From FEN-987 sp035524675 (GTDB taxonomy: Archaea > Thermoproteota > Bathyarchaeia > 40CM-2-53-6): a stretch of DNA of 6,071 nt. The notes below the pieces were generated by a model. It did no database searches. It was not told the DNA's origin and worked only from the letters and a program-made list of their open reading frames with translations. Shown here in pieces: positions 1 to 5,175 of this stretch. The position numbers and the translations under genes were made by a program. The stretch covers positions 1 to 6,071 of the forward strand of contig DATKOK010000098.1 of NCBI GenBank assembly GCA_035524675.1. Reading direction: 5' to 3'. Numbering within the stretch: the first letter of the stretch is position 1; each line of letters begins with the position of its first letter.

Positions 1-81
1 GATCAAGCCCAGAGAGGACTGCGAGAATCATCTGTTTCGTAGATAAAACATGTAACGGCATGTGATACGCAGAGATGACCG

Positions 82-100
82 TGAGTTTCGTCTAAACTCA
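82..100 (+). promoter_or_regulatory. Perfect 7-bp hairpin in the leader of the coiled-coil gene
   Basis: The arms TGAGTTT (82-88) and AAACTCA (94-100) are exact reverse complements around a five-base loop. The hairpin ends 13 bases before an AAGGAG-like Shine-Dalgarno sequence (115-120) and 33 bases before the ATG at 134, so if transcribed it would lie in the 5' leader. A weaker hairpin with the same GTTTCGT left-arm core lies at 33-50 (TGTTT and AAACA arms, eight-base loop), 51 bases upstream. Whether these act as RNA structures, protein sites, or nothing is unknown. No convincing archaeal box A was seen here. Confidence 0.35.
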
Positions 101-133
101 ACCGGTCCCTCAAGAAGGAGTTAGTGAACGAAC

Positions 134-682
134 ATGAGAAGTTCTTCCCGGAAACGGACGACTTCGAAAGAACGAAGGCTGGAAGAAAAAATCAAGGAAC
201 TAGAGGGAAAGCTTGCCAACTCCGTCCCCAAAGCCGAGTACGAAACGCTCAGATTGAACTTACAATTGGAAATCGATGATCTTCAAACAAAGTTATCCAA
301 CTCGGTACCCAGAGCAGACCTGGAATTTGTGAAGAACGAGCTGCAGCGAGTATGCGACCTTGAAGGAAGATTCGGCAGAATCCCGACCGAGGAGACGGAG
401 CTTAGAGCAAGGATCTCGGAACTCGAGAAGCTCCTAGGACCAACACAGCCGATTCCCATGGCACACAATGAAGGAACGGCAGCTCAAATGGAATCCAGAG
501 TTGAGGAACTCCAGCAAGCGTCTTCAGAAGGCAGGAAAGAGACAGACGCGTTGGAATCTCTAACAGAGGACTCGGCTGATGACGAGTCTGATTCCACGGA
601 TTCAGACGACGCTGGCGACGCGGAAAGCGATTTCGAAGAATCACGATCAGGAGAATCTTTCCTTTCGCAATCCAATTTATGA
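134..682 (+). CDS. Coiled-coil protein with internal repeat and acidic C-terminal tail, function unknown
   Basis: This 182-residue hydrophilic protein has no recognisable enzymatic motif, signal peptide or membrane segment. Residues 1-15 are basic (Arg/Lys/Ser). Residues 12-101 have the Leu/Glu/Lys pattern of a coiled coil. Within it a unit is repeated: KLANSVPKAEY (26-36) and KLSNSVPRADL (53-63), 27 residues apart, each followed by a helical stretch. The shared N-S-V-P would break the helix, so the rod may be segmented. Residues about 138-175 are rich in Asp, Glu and Ser and are probably disordered. The ATG is chosen because an in-frame TGA lies at 125-127 and AAGGAG (115-120) sits 13 bases upstream, a rather long spacing. 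The charge-separated design suggests a scaffold or nucleic-acid-associated protein, but that is inference. It is followed by a 126-base gap before the next start, so it is probably transcribed separately. Confidence 0.8.
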   Translation: MRSSSRKRTTSKERRLEEKIKELEGKLANSVPKAEYETLRLNLQLEIDDLQTKLSNSVPRADLEFVKNELQRVCDLEGRFGRIPTEETELRARISELEKLLGPTQPIPMAHNEGTAAQMESRVEELQQASSEGRKETDALESLTEDSADDESDSTDSDDAGDAESDFEESRSGESFLSQSNL

Positions 683-685
683 TAA

Positions 686-716
686 CATTCTAATCAAGCT
701 CCAGGAACCTAGAATG
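686..716 (+). terminator. Stem-loop just after the coiled-coil gene stop
   Basis: CATTCTA (686-692) and TAGAATG (710-716) are perfect 7-base reverse complements around a 17-base loop, starting three bases after the TGA stop at 680-682. There is no T-run after it, so it is not a classical intrinsic terminator; it could be a 3'-end processing or stabilising hairpin. The placement is suggestive but the stem is AT-rich and may be chance. Confidence 0.25.
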
Positions 717-734
717 GCGTATTCGATCGTCATG

Positions 735-746
735 ATTCACGTGAAT
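735..746. promoter_or_regulatory. 12-bp perfect palindrome, possible operator
   Basis: ATTCACGTGAAT is a perfect 12-base palindrome about 63 bases upstream of the ATG at 809, the likely start of the Lrp-like gene. A second, hyphenated one, GTTA-TCG-TAAC, follows at 749-759. Dyads of this size in front of a gene often bind dimeric regulators. Which regulator, if any, is unknown; the neighbouring Lrp-like protein itself lacks a DNA-binding domain. Confidence 0.3.
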
Positions 747-779
747 TAGTTATCGTAACATGATTATCAGCAATCAGCG

Positions 780-785
780 TTTATT
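780..785 (+). promoter_or_regulatory. Candidate archaeal box A (TATA element)
   Basis: TTTATT is centred about 26 bases before the ATG at 809. In archaea the TATA box lies about 26 bases before the transcription start, so this position would give a leaderless or nearly leaderless mRNA starting at that ATG. It agrees with the lack of a clear Shine-Dalgarno sequence and argues against the longer TTG start at 788. The match to the consensus is partial. Confidence 0.3.
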
Positions 786-808
786 CTTTGATTCGTGGTC
801 GTGACGTT

Positions 809-1345
809 ATGATCGGCTTGCGGTTTTTCGCATTCCTAAAAACCGACCCGGGCAGAGAGATTGAAACAGCAACGAGAATAAGATCTATACCTAAAGTGAA
901 TCGAGTACTTTTGATTCCTGAATTCGGCCTCTTAGCACAATTCAACTACGCGAAACTTGAGAACCGCGAGCGGCAAGTCCGTGAAGTACACGAGAGAATC
1001 GGGGAAATCGCACCTCCTACAAATACACGAATAATCTGCGTTGAATCCCACACTGAAGAATCCAGTCCAGACTTGACATTAGACACCTTCACGTTTATGC
1101 GAGCGCAACATGGAAGGGTGAAGGAAATCCTTACCCGTCTATTACAATCCAAGGACATCAAGGCCGTGCACAGGCTTTTAGATGAAGATGATTTGTTCAT
1201 TCAGGTAACAGGTGGCGGCTTGAACGAAATCGCCACGATCATTCAGAATAGTATAGGCAAGATTGAATGGATCTCTGACGTAGAAAGATTCATTCCAAAA
1301 CTAGAACTCGACATCCTCTCGCCCGTTATCCAAGTCAGCACGTAG
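809..1345 (+). CDS. Stand-alone tandem Lrp/AsnC-type ligand-binding (RAM) domain protein
   Basis: The 178-residue protein appears to be two copies of the ferredoxin-like beta-alpha-beta fold found as the effector domain of Lrp/AsnC regulators. Copy 1 (about 5-80) shows the family rhythm: a first strand FFAFLKT, P-G-x-E before a helix, IPKVNRVLLIPEFGLLAQF (strand-turn-strand), a helix, then TNTRIICVE. Copy 2 (about 93-165) repeats it: FTFMRAQHGR, helix, IKAVHRLLDEDDLFIQV, helix, WISDVERFIP. There is no N-terminal helix-turn-helix, so it is unlikely to bind DNA alone; stand-alone members can bind amino acids or similar ligands and may partner full-length regulators. The frame stays open to a TTG at 788 (185 residues). 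I prefer the ATG at 809 because the domain begins at once and a box A-like element is well placed. It converges with the leftward oxidoreductase gene. The fold call rests on pattern, not on a search. Confidence 0.75.
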   Translation: MIGLRFFAFLKTDPGREIETATRIRSIPKVNRVLLIPEFGLLAQFNYAKLENRERQVREVHERIGEIAPPTNTRIICVESHTEESSPDLTLDTFTFMRAQHGRVKEILTRLLQSKDIKAVHRLLDEDDLFIQVTGGGLNEIATIIQNSIGKIEWISDVERFIPKLELDILSPVIQVST

Positions 1346-1368
1346 CAGAGTCTCACCTGCATCTGGCG

Positions 1369-1414
1369 CCGGTCTACATTCCTGATTTTTCCAGCAGGGT
1401 TTCTAGCAGACCGG
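1369..1414. terminator. Inverted repeat between convergent genes, possible terminator region
   Basis: CCGGTCT (1369-1375) and AGACCGG (1408-1414) are perfect 7-base reverse complements with a 32-base spacer. The right arm lies within the palindrome GACCGGTC (1409-1416). The spacer holds a T5 run (1386-1390), usable as a terminator for the rightward gene ending at 1345. The element overlaps the short leftward ORF at 1374-1481. Confidence 0.25.
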
Positions 1415-1481
1415 TCACATGGGCCGCATAGGCTCTCCGTTTGAGGTATGCATAATCGAGTTTACCTCTTTGTCGTGCCAA
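1374..1481 (-). CDS. Short ORF or gene remnant after the oxidoreductase, function unknown
   Basis: From a TTG at 1481 this leftward frame encodes 35 residues, ending LLETLLEKSGM. It starts right after the TAG stop of the oxidoreductase (1483-1485), in another frame, and an in-frame TAG within the end of that gene closes it upstream. The peptide is strongly helical and basic, with a GKLDYAYLKRRAY segment followed by an amphipathic LLETLLEK helix. It reads like the C-terminal helices of a larger protein; something like the tail of small nucleotidyltransferase-type proteins came to mind, but that is only an impression. No Shine-Dalgarno site is evident. It could be a translationally coupled small protein, a remnant of a deleted gene, or chance. 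Confidence 0.3.
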   Translation of the reverse strand: MARQRGKLDYAYLKRRAYAAHVTGLLETLLEKSGM

Positions 1482-1482
1482 T

Positions 1483-2496
1483 CTACGTGGCTATTCTGTC
1501 AGCGTAGGTTGTTCGAATGTAAGGCAGAACATCCTTCGCATACATTCTGATGGTCCTAATCTCGTCTGGGCTCGAGCTCTGAATGTAGACGTGTTGGAAG
1601 CCCATCTTCACGAACTTCTCCAGGTGTTTGATGTGATCCTCAGCCCTCGTTCCAATCATCCTGAACTTCTCCAGGACCTCACTGCCGATGAACTCGTTAT
1701 GCGCCTCGATTTCGCGAGGGTCGTAGATTTCTGCCTTGTACATTACGGGCAGTAGACTTCCTCCCCAGAATCGGGCCTTGGTCAAAGCCTTACCGTAATC
1801 GTCGTCATAGCCGACTGGAACTTCGATTGCTTGAACAATATCGTCAGGGTCGCGTCCGACTGAGCGGGCGCCTTCTTCTATGGCTGGACGAAGAACTTCA
1901 TTGTATAGTTGCCACTGACCACTTGGCGTTAGGAAACCATCTGCTACTTTCCCTGCCAATTTGGCTACGGTCGTGCCGACCGCGGCAAGATAGATCGGCG
2001 GCGGGCTGGCAGGTCGAGTGTACAGGTTGGCTTTTCGGAGTCTGTAATACTTTCCCTTGAAGGTCACGAAATTCTCGGACCACAGAAGTTTCATAACCTC
2101 AATGGATTCTTGGAGCCTTTCCGCTCTCTCCTTGAATCCGGGCCATTGACAGCCAACTGGAACTTCGTTCAATGCTTCACCTGTGCCTAATCCGATGAAG
2201 ATGCGATTTGGATACATGCATCGTAATGTTGCGAATGCTTGTGCCACGATGGCGGGGTTAAACCTCAACGTGGGGCAGGTCACAGCTGTCCCAAATTCCA
2301 CTCGTTTGGTGCGCTCTGCGGCTGCGGCCATCCAGACCCATGCAAATCCTCCGGCAGCATTCGTGTGCGCCCAAGGATGGAAATGGTCGCTGGTCCAAAT
2401 AGTGTCGAAACCAGCCTTCTCCGCTTCAGAAGCAAATTCCAGTAATTTGTCTGGTTGATATTCCTCGTGGAGGCATGCGTAGCCTATCTTGAGCAT
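1483..2496 (-). CDS. F420-dependent LLM-class oxidoreductase, FGD-like
   Basis: This is a full-length luciferase-like (TIM-barrel) oxidoreductase that reads like mycobacterial F420-dependent glucose-6-phosphate dehydrogenase (FGD) from end to end. The family moves a hydride between substrate and F420 in the cytoplasm. Numbered from the upstream ATG at 2502 (339 residues), the active-site TSDHFHPW motif puts Asp39, His40 and Trp44, and GTGEALNE puts Glu109, at the positions I recall for FGD. RFNPAIVAQAFATL and the YPNRIFIGLG strand are also typical. Of the FGD residues that hold the sugar phosphate, the second Lys and the Arg appear kept (Lys256, Arg281), but the first is Gln196 in PSGQ where FGD has SGK. 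The substrate is therefore probably not glucose 6-phosphate. The start is ambiguous: GGAG (2505-2508) is only two bases before the ATG at 2502 but eight before the ATG at 2496, which I prefer (337 residues). It is the second gene of a unit with the methyltransferase, after a 20-base gap. Confidence 0.88.
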   Translation of the reverse strand: MLKIGYACLHEEYQPDKLLEFASEAEKAGFDTIWTSDHFHPWAHTNAAGGFAWVWMAAAAERTKRVEFGTAVTCPTLRFNPAIVAQAFATLRCMYPNRIFIGLGTGEALNEVPVGCQWPGFKERAERLQESIEVMKLLWSENFVTFKGKYYRLRKANLYTRPASPPPIYLAAVGTTVAKLAGKVADGFLTPSGQWQLYNEVLRPAIEEGARSVGRDPDDIVQAIEVPVGYDDDYGKALTKARFWGGSLLPVMYKAEIYDPREIEAHNEFIGSEVLEKFRMIGTRAEDHIKHLEKFVKMGFQHVYIQSSSPDEIRTIRMYAKDVLPYIRTTYADRIAT

Positions 2497-2504
2497 GTAC
2501 ATGA

Positions 2505-2508
2505 CTCC
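2505..2508 (-). promoter_or_regulatory. Shine-Dalgarno site that decides the oxidoreductase start
   Basis: GGAG on the minus strand lies between the methyltransferase stop (2517-2519) and the oxidoreductase. Two in-frame ATGs follow, at 2502 and 2496. Only the second has a normal spacing of eight bases. Confidence 0.55.
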
Positions 2509-2516
2509 GTTTGCAA

Positions 2517-3953
2517 TTAGGAGGGCAACGTGTCGTCGAATTCCTTGACCATCTGTCTAATCCTCGATTGAATGTCTCTGTCCAATTCCTGTGGCTTGTG
2601 CTCAGCCAAGATCTTTTCTGCCTCACGTCGAGCAACCTTCGTGATGCTAAAGCCCCCCTGGTCCTTCCACTTGCGGTATGAGGACCTGTTCGAAATCAGC
2701 TCGGTCAAGTGTTCTATCTTTAGGTTCTTTTGCGTGAACGGTTCCTTAAGGAAATGCCCCCCGGGACCAACTTTGCTGATTATCTGTGTGGCTAACTTTT
2801 CTTCGTTCACGTCGATTCCTCGTTTTATTCTGTTGAGAATGCCTAGAATCTCATTGTCAATTATCAGTTGATCGTAGCTCACTATCATGCCGGTTCCATA
2901 CATGCCCTGCGTTATTACTACGTCCATCTCAGTGCAGACTGCGGCTAGAGACTGGAGGATTCTCTCCCAACAGTTCTGTTCGTCCATACATTGGGAGTCG
3001 GCCTCGGCGTTCGTTCTGGAAGGCAGCCCGTAGTGTTTTGCCAACTGGCCTGACGCGAGCCTCAAGAGCATTGCTTCAGGAGTCGCTACGACGGCTCGAG
3101 CTTCTCTCATGTCCATAGTGGTGGGGGAGCATCCGTACATGACAGGATTGCCCTTGTTGATTAGCTGCGAAATCAGTAGACCTACGAGGAATTCGGCGTT
3201 CTGAACGACGAGGTAGCCTGCGAGAGTTATCGGTGCTGTAACACCTGAAATTGGTTCGGAGAGGATGTCGAGCATTAATCCGTTCCTGGCGCCTTCGATC
3301 AAAGCCTCAATCGCCGGACCCTCCCACCTCAAAGGCGAAGTTGGCGATACCATGAACGACAGAATCCGCGTCTTACCCAGATCATTGCCGCCTATGATCT
3401 CCTTTGAAATCTCAATAACTCCACGAGCTTCAGCGCCGTTCGGTACGGCAACCAGTATGTGTTTTGAGGAATTGTTGTAGATAGCTTCGACCGCGTGCAC
3501 CATCGTGGACCTCTGTGGCACGTCCTGTGGAACGGCTTCCGGGCTGATCATGTGAATATTCGGCAGAGCGTCAGCTATTCTAGCGAAGTTAGCAACATCA
3601 CTCTTACTCGCTGGTCGTTGCTCATCCTTCTCCGAATCATAATAGTAGACTGCGTCGTTTCCGCTTGCTCCGTGAAGTTTGCCAGCGCCGAATCTTACGT
3701 CCACCTTGCCGTCCCGGTTGCACAAGACAACTTCAGTAGCTTTAGGCGCCGATCTCAATGCGTCTTCAACGAGTTCTGCCGGTATCTTTGCCAGATCTTT
3801 CTGCAAATCTACTGAGGCACCTCGCTCCGCCAACGCACTGAGAACACTCTCATTCTGAATGACTATGCCAGTCCCAGTCAGAATCTCCAAAGACGCATTA
3901 TGAATCTCCCGAACCTCGCCTTCTGATAGGACACCCCACCTGCTCGGCTTCAT
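2517..3953 (-). CDS. mttB: MttB-family methyltransferase, pyrrolysine-free
   Basis: The 478-residue protein is a full-length member of the trimethylamine methyltransferase MttB family (about 470-510 residues), which moves a methyl group from a quaternary or tertiary amine to a corrinoid protein. Evidence includes an N-terminal helical region with the EIHNASLEILTGTGI pattern, GNDAVYYYDSE near 98-108, SPTSPLRW (203-210), PISGVTAPITLAGYLV (234-249), the loop PSRTNAEADSQCMDEQ (311-326), VSYDQLIIDNEILG (358-371), and GPGGHFL (396-402) with an aromatic R-x-W C-terminal block (427-429). Methanogen MttB has an in-frame amber codon read as pyrrolysine in its central-to-C-terminal part; here the frame contains no TAG. 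It therefore belongs with the pyrrolysine-free homologues, of which a glycine betaine methyltransferase is the known example. The substrate is unknown, and the symbol is family-level only. No corrinoid partner gene lies in the window. The ATG at 3953 has only a weak GTGGG-type upstream match. An AT-rich TGATTATTG on the minus strand about 55 bases upstream might be a box A. Confidence 0.88.
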   Translation of the reverse strand: MKPSRWGVLSEGEVREIHNASLEILTGTGIVIQNESVLSALAERGASVDLQKDLAKIPAELVEDALRSAPKATEVVLCNRDGKVDVRFGAGKLHGASGNDAVYYYDSEKDEQRPASKSDVANFARIADALPNIHMISPEAVPQDVPQRSTMVHAVEAIYNNSSKHILVAVPNGAEARGVIEISKEIIGGNDLGKTRILSFMVSPTSPLRWEGPAIEALIEGARNGLMLDILSEPISGVTAPITLAGYLVVQNAEFLVGLLISQLINKGNPVMYGCSPTTMDMREARAVVATPEAMLLRLASGQLAKHYGLPSRTNAEADSQCMDEQNCWERILQSLAAVCTEMDVVITQGMYGTGMIVSYDQLIIDNEILGILNRIKRGIDVNEEKLATQIISKVGPGGHFLKEPFTQKNLKIEHLTELISNRSSYRKWKDQGGFSITKVARREAEKILAEHKPQELDRDIQSRIRQMVKEFDDTLPS

Positions 3954-4074
3954 TCCAAACCCACATGCTCAAAGATTAGAGGGCATTCCCGGCGCTTCAT
4001 TGCCACAATAATCATCCAGAACTCATACGCGGGAATTAGTAGTAAGATTGACGGTTCACACGCATTGCGAATCA

Positions 4075-4140
4075 GAACCTGAGAATCTAGTGGCTGTATA
4101 CGAAGCCGCGAGGAAATCCGGGACCTATCCAAAACCTTAG
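4075..4140 (+). pseudogene. C-terminal remnant of a Gfo/Idh/MocA-family oxidoreductase
   Basis: This frame reads EPENLVAVYEAARKSGTYPKP and then TAG (4138-4140). It matches the C-terminal end usual in Gfo/Idh/MocA sugar or inositol dehydrogenases, where a last helix of the type AVxEAAxxSaxxGKPV closes the protein. Upstream in the same frame the sequence is no longer protein-like, and about 120 bases further on lies the divergent methyltransferase start, so the other 300 or so residues are missing. It is followed after 51 bases by the start of a second protein of the same family, as expected of a former tandem pair. The call rests on a short match of about 20 residues. Confidence 0.45.
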
Positions 4141-4191
4141 GAGTAGAATGAACCAGTACCAGCAGCATTCACTGATCGAGAGTAGGTTTTG

Positions 4192-4275
4192 ATGGGCAAG
4201 ACGATTCGTTGGGGAATCGTTGGGACAGGAGATATTGCGAAAAAGTTCGGTGAAGGCTGTGAGAGGGATCATTGA
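4192..4275 (+). pseudogene. N-terminal remnant of a Gfo/Idh/MocA-family oxidoreductase
   Basis: From the ATG at 4192 the peptide MGKTIRWGIVGTGDIAKKFG is almost a textbook start of a Gfo/Idh/MocA NAD(P)-binding domain: first beta strand IRWGIVG, the dinucleotide loop GTGDIA (GxGxxA), and the first helix. The frame then reads EGCERDH and stops at TGA 4273-4275, giving 27 residues where about 330-360 are usual. The break from family-like sequence comes near 4250-4260, where a different frame begins to look like another protein (4250-4372). This indicates a deletion joining two genes rather than a simple point mutation. An upstream GAGAGTAGG (4179-4187) is a weak ribosome-binding candidate. Confidence 0.6.
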
Positions 4276-4372
4276 GAAGGATGAGGAGCCGGTTCCCACG
4301 ACGAACCCTAACCAATGCCGCGCGTGCATATACGTCGACAGATGCAAGTGGCGAGCGTTTGCTCCAGCTTAA
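4250..4372 (+). pseudogene. C-terminal remnant of a Cas4-like iron-sulfur nuclease
   Basis: In this frame, after a helical VKAVRGIIEKDEE, the sequence reads PVPTTNPNQCRACIYVDRC and ends at TAA 4370-4372. The Cys-x2-Cys-x5-Cys (codons at 4316, 4325 and 4343) preceded by a Pro-rich linker is the arrangement of the C-terminal three cysteines in Cas4 and related RecB-like nucleases, which hold an iron-sulfur cluster with one Cys near the N-terminus. The nuclease core (His, Asp, Glu-x-Lys, Gln-x3-Tyr) is missing: upstream the DNA belongs to the Gfo/Idh/MocA remnant in another frame. It is therefore a tail without a body. A Cas4-like gene starts 1.1 kb downstream, so this could be the end of a lost paralogue. 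The motif is short, and another zinc or iron-sulfur protein is possible. Confidence 0.45.
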
Positions 4373-4459
4373 TCTTCTTCAAGAGGGACAAAGTGGAATT
4401 GGCTGTCTGGCCGCCCGCTATTTTCATCGCTACGTCATTGAGCGAAAATTGTTAGGCAA

Positions 4460-4645
4460 TCATTTGGAGATTCGGAATATGCCAAAGAGGCGACCGAAGA
4501 TTGATGATGAGCCGCTTCCTTCCATGGACACGTCCGTAAGATCATTCTGATCAGTTTGATTTATCCACTGAAAATAACTTAACGGATCTAAGCCCTCTAA
4601 CCTCGCGTATGTCTCATATCCCTCTGGAACCAACCGATCAAGCAT
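4460..4645 (-). CDS. Small hypothetical protein
   Basis: From the ATG at 4645 this leftward ORF codes for 61 residues, including LVPEGYETYARLEGLDPLSY, then a polar linker and a basic, aromatic C-terminus (IFGRLFGIFRISK). The frame extends to a TTG at 4684 (74 residues) that overlaps the TGA of the next upstream leftward ORF (TTGA), which could allow coupled translation. I recognise no family. A rightward ORF (4272-4550) overlaps part of it; neither has a clear ribosome-binding site. It could be a remnant or chance. Confidence 0.3.
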   Translation of the reverse strand: MLDRLVPEGYETYARLEGLDPLSYFQWINQTDQNDLTDVSMEGSGSSSIFGRLFGIFRISK

Positions 4646-4680
4646 AAGTTTAGGTCGACGTTCGGAAAATAACAATGGCG

Positions 4681-4941
4681 TCAATCTGATTCGGCATCAT
4701 CCTTCTCTGAGCTACGAACGAAGAAGTCGTACTGGTTGGCCTCTGAGCTTCTGCTGAACGCCTTGATTATCTCCTTCAACACCTCGGACAGATTGAATCG
4801 TCCTTTCTTGGCGTTAGTGGGCAATGCAGGCTCAGTGCTCTTTGGGTCTGCGTTCCTCGAATCCGACTTGGATGTGTTCGCGACAGCCACGACGTCTGCG
4901 GTTAACCTGCTGACTGGATAAGTACGTTCTTCAGTCTCCAT
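4681..4941 (-). CDS. Small hydrophilic hypothetical protein
   Basis: The 86-residue leftward ORF has balanced, gene-like codon use, with many C- and G-ending codons unlike random AT-rich spacer. The N-terminal half is polar and low in hydrophobics; residues about 47-62 (GRFNLSEVLKEIIKAF) form one amphipathic helix; the C-terminus is acidic (SSEKDDAESD). There is no signal peptide or membrane span, and I recognise no family. An AT-rich box A-like stretch (minus strand, 4976-4968) lies about 31 bases before the ATG, consistent with a short leader. It overlaps the start of a second small ORF on the same strand, so the two may form a small unit. Confidence 0.45.
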   Translation of the reverse strand: METEERTYPVSRLTADVVAVANTSKSDSRNADPKSTEPALPTNAKKGRFNLSEVLKEIIKAFSRSSEANQYDFFVRSSEKDDAESD

Positions 4942-5099
4942 CTCTATCGAGTTCGACTAAGGCGTCGAAAATAATATCCGATTCCCATTGTCATTGCGCG
5001 CAGTTACATGTTGCTACGTGAGTTACTGCAAGAACGGAGAGCGAATGAAGGATGCTCATTATGTTGATAATCGTGTTGATGGGTGAGTCGCATCGTCAT

Positions 5100-5135
5100 A
5101 TCAGCAATGGCGATTTCTGCTTCAGAAGTGCTGAT
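5100..5135 (+). repeat. Nested stem-loop
   Basis: ATCAGCA (5100-5106) pairs perfectly with TGCTGAT (5129-5135). Inside, TTCTG (5115-5119) pairs with CAGAA (5123-5127) around a three-base loop. The two stems are separated by seven unpaired bases on the left and one on the right. It lies in the spacer, away from any recognised gene start, so it may be a structured RNA, a protein site or leftover coding sequence. Confidence 0.3.
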
Positions 5136-5175
5136 TGCAGCATCACTTTCGGTGCCATGGTTCATCTAGTGTGTC

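Noticed and set aside
1827..2871. Rightward ORFs within 1827-2060, 2183-2458, 2239-2445 and 2572-2871
   Set aside because: They are antisense shadows of the two well supported leftward enzyme genes.
2517..3953. Pyrrolysine (amber read-through) in the MttB-family gene
   Set aside because: The 478-codon frame has no in-frame TAG and ends at TAA, so no read-through is needed.
3950..4168. Leftward 72-codon ORF overlapping the methyltransferase start by ATGA
   Set aside because: The overlap looks like coupling, but the ORF is antisense to the recognisable Gfo/Idh/MocA tail and has no protein-like pattern of its own.
4280..4320. tRNA T-arm-like GGTTC
   Set aside because: GGTTC occurs at 4290-4294 but no 5-bp stem, seven-base loop or acceptor arm can be drawn around it.
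4087..4347. Leftward 86-codon ORF
   Set aside because: It is the antisense shadow of the Gfo/Idh/MocA start and Cas4-like tail remnants on the + strand.
4272..4550. Rightward 92-codon ORF
   Set aside because: Its first third overlaps the better supported Cas4-like tail in another frame; it is Arg-rich with no family pattern and no ribosome-binding site.
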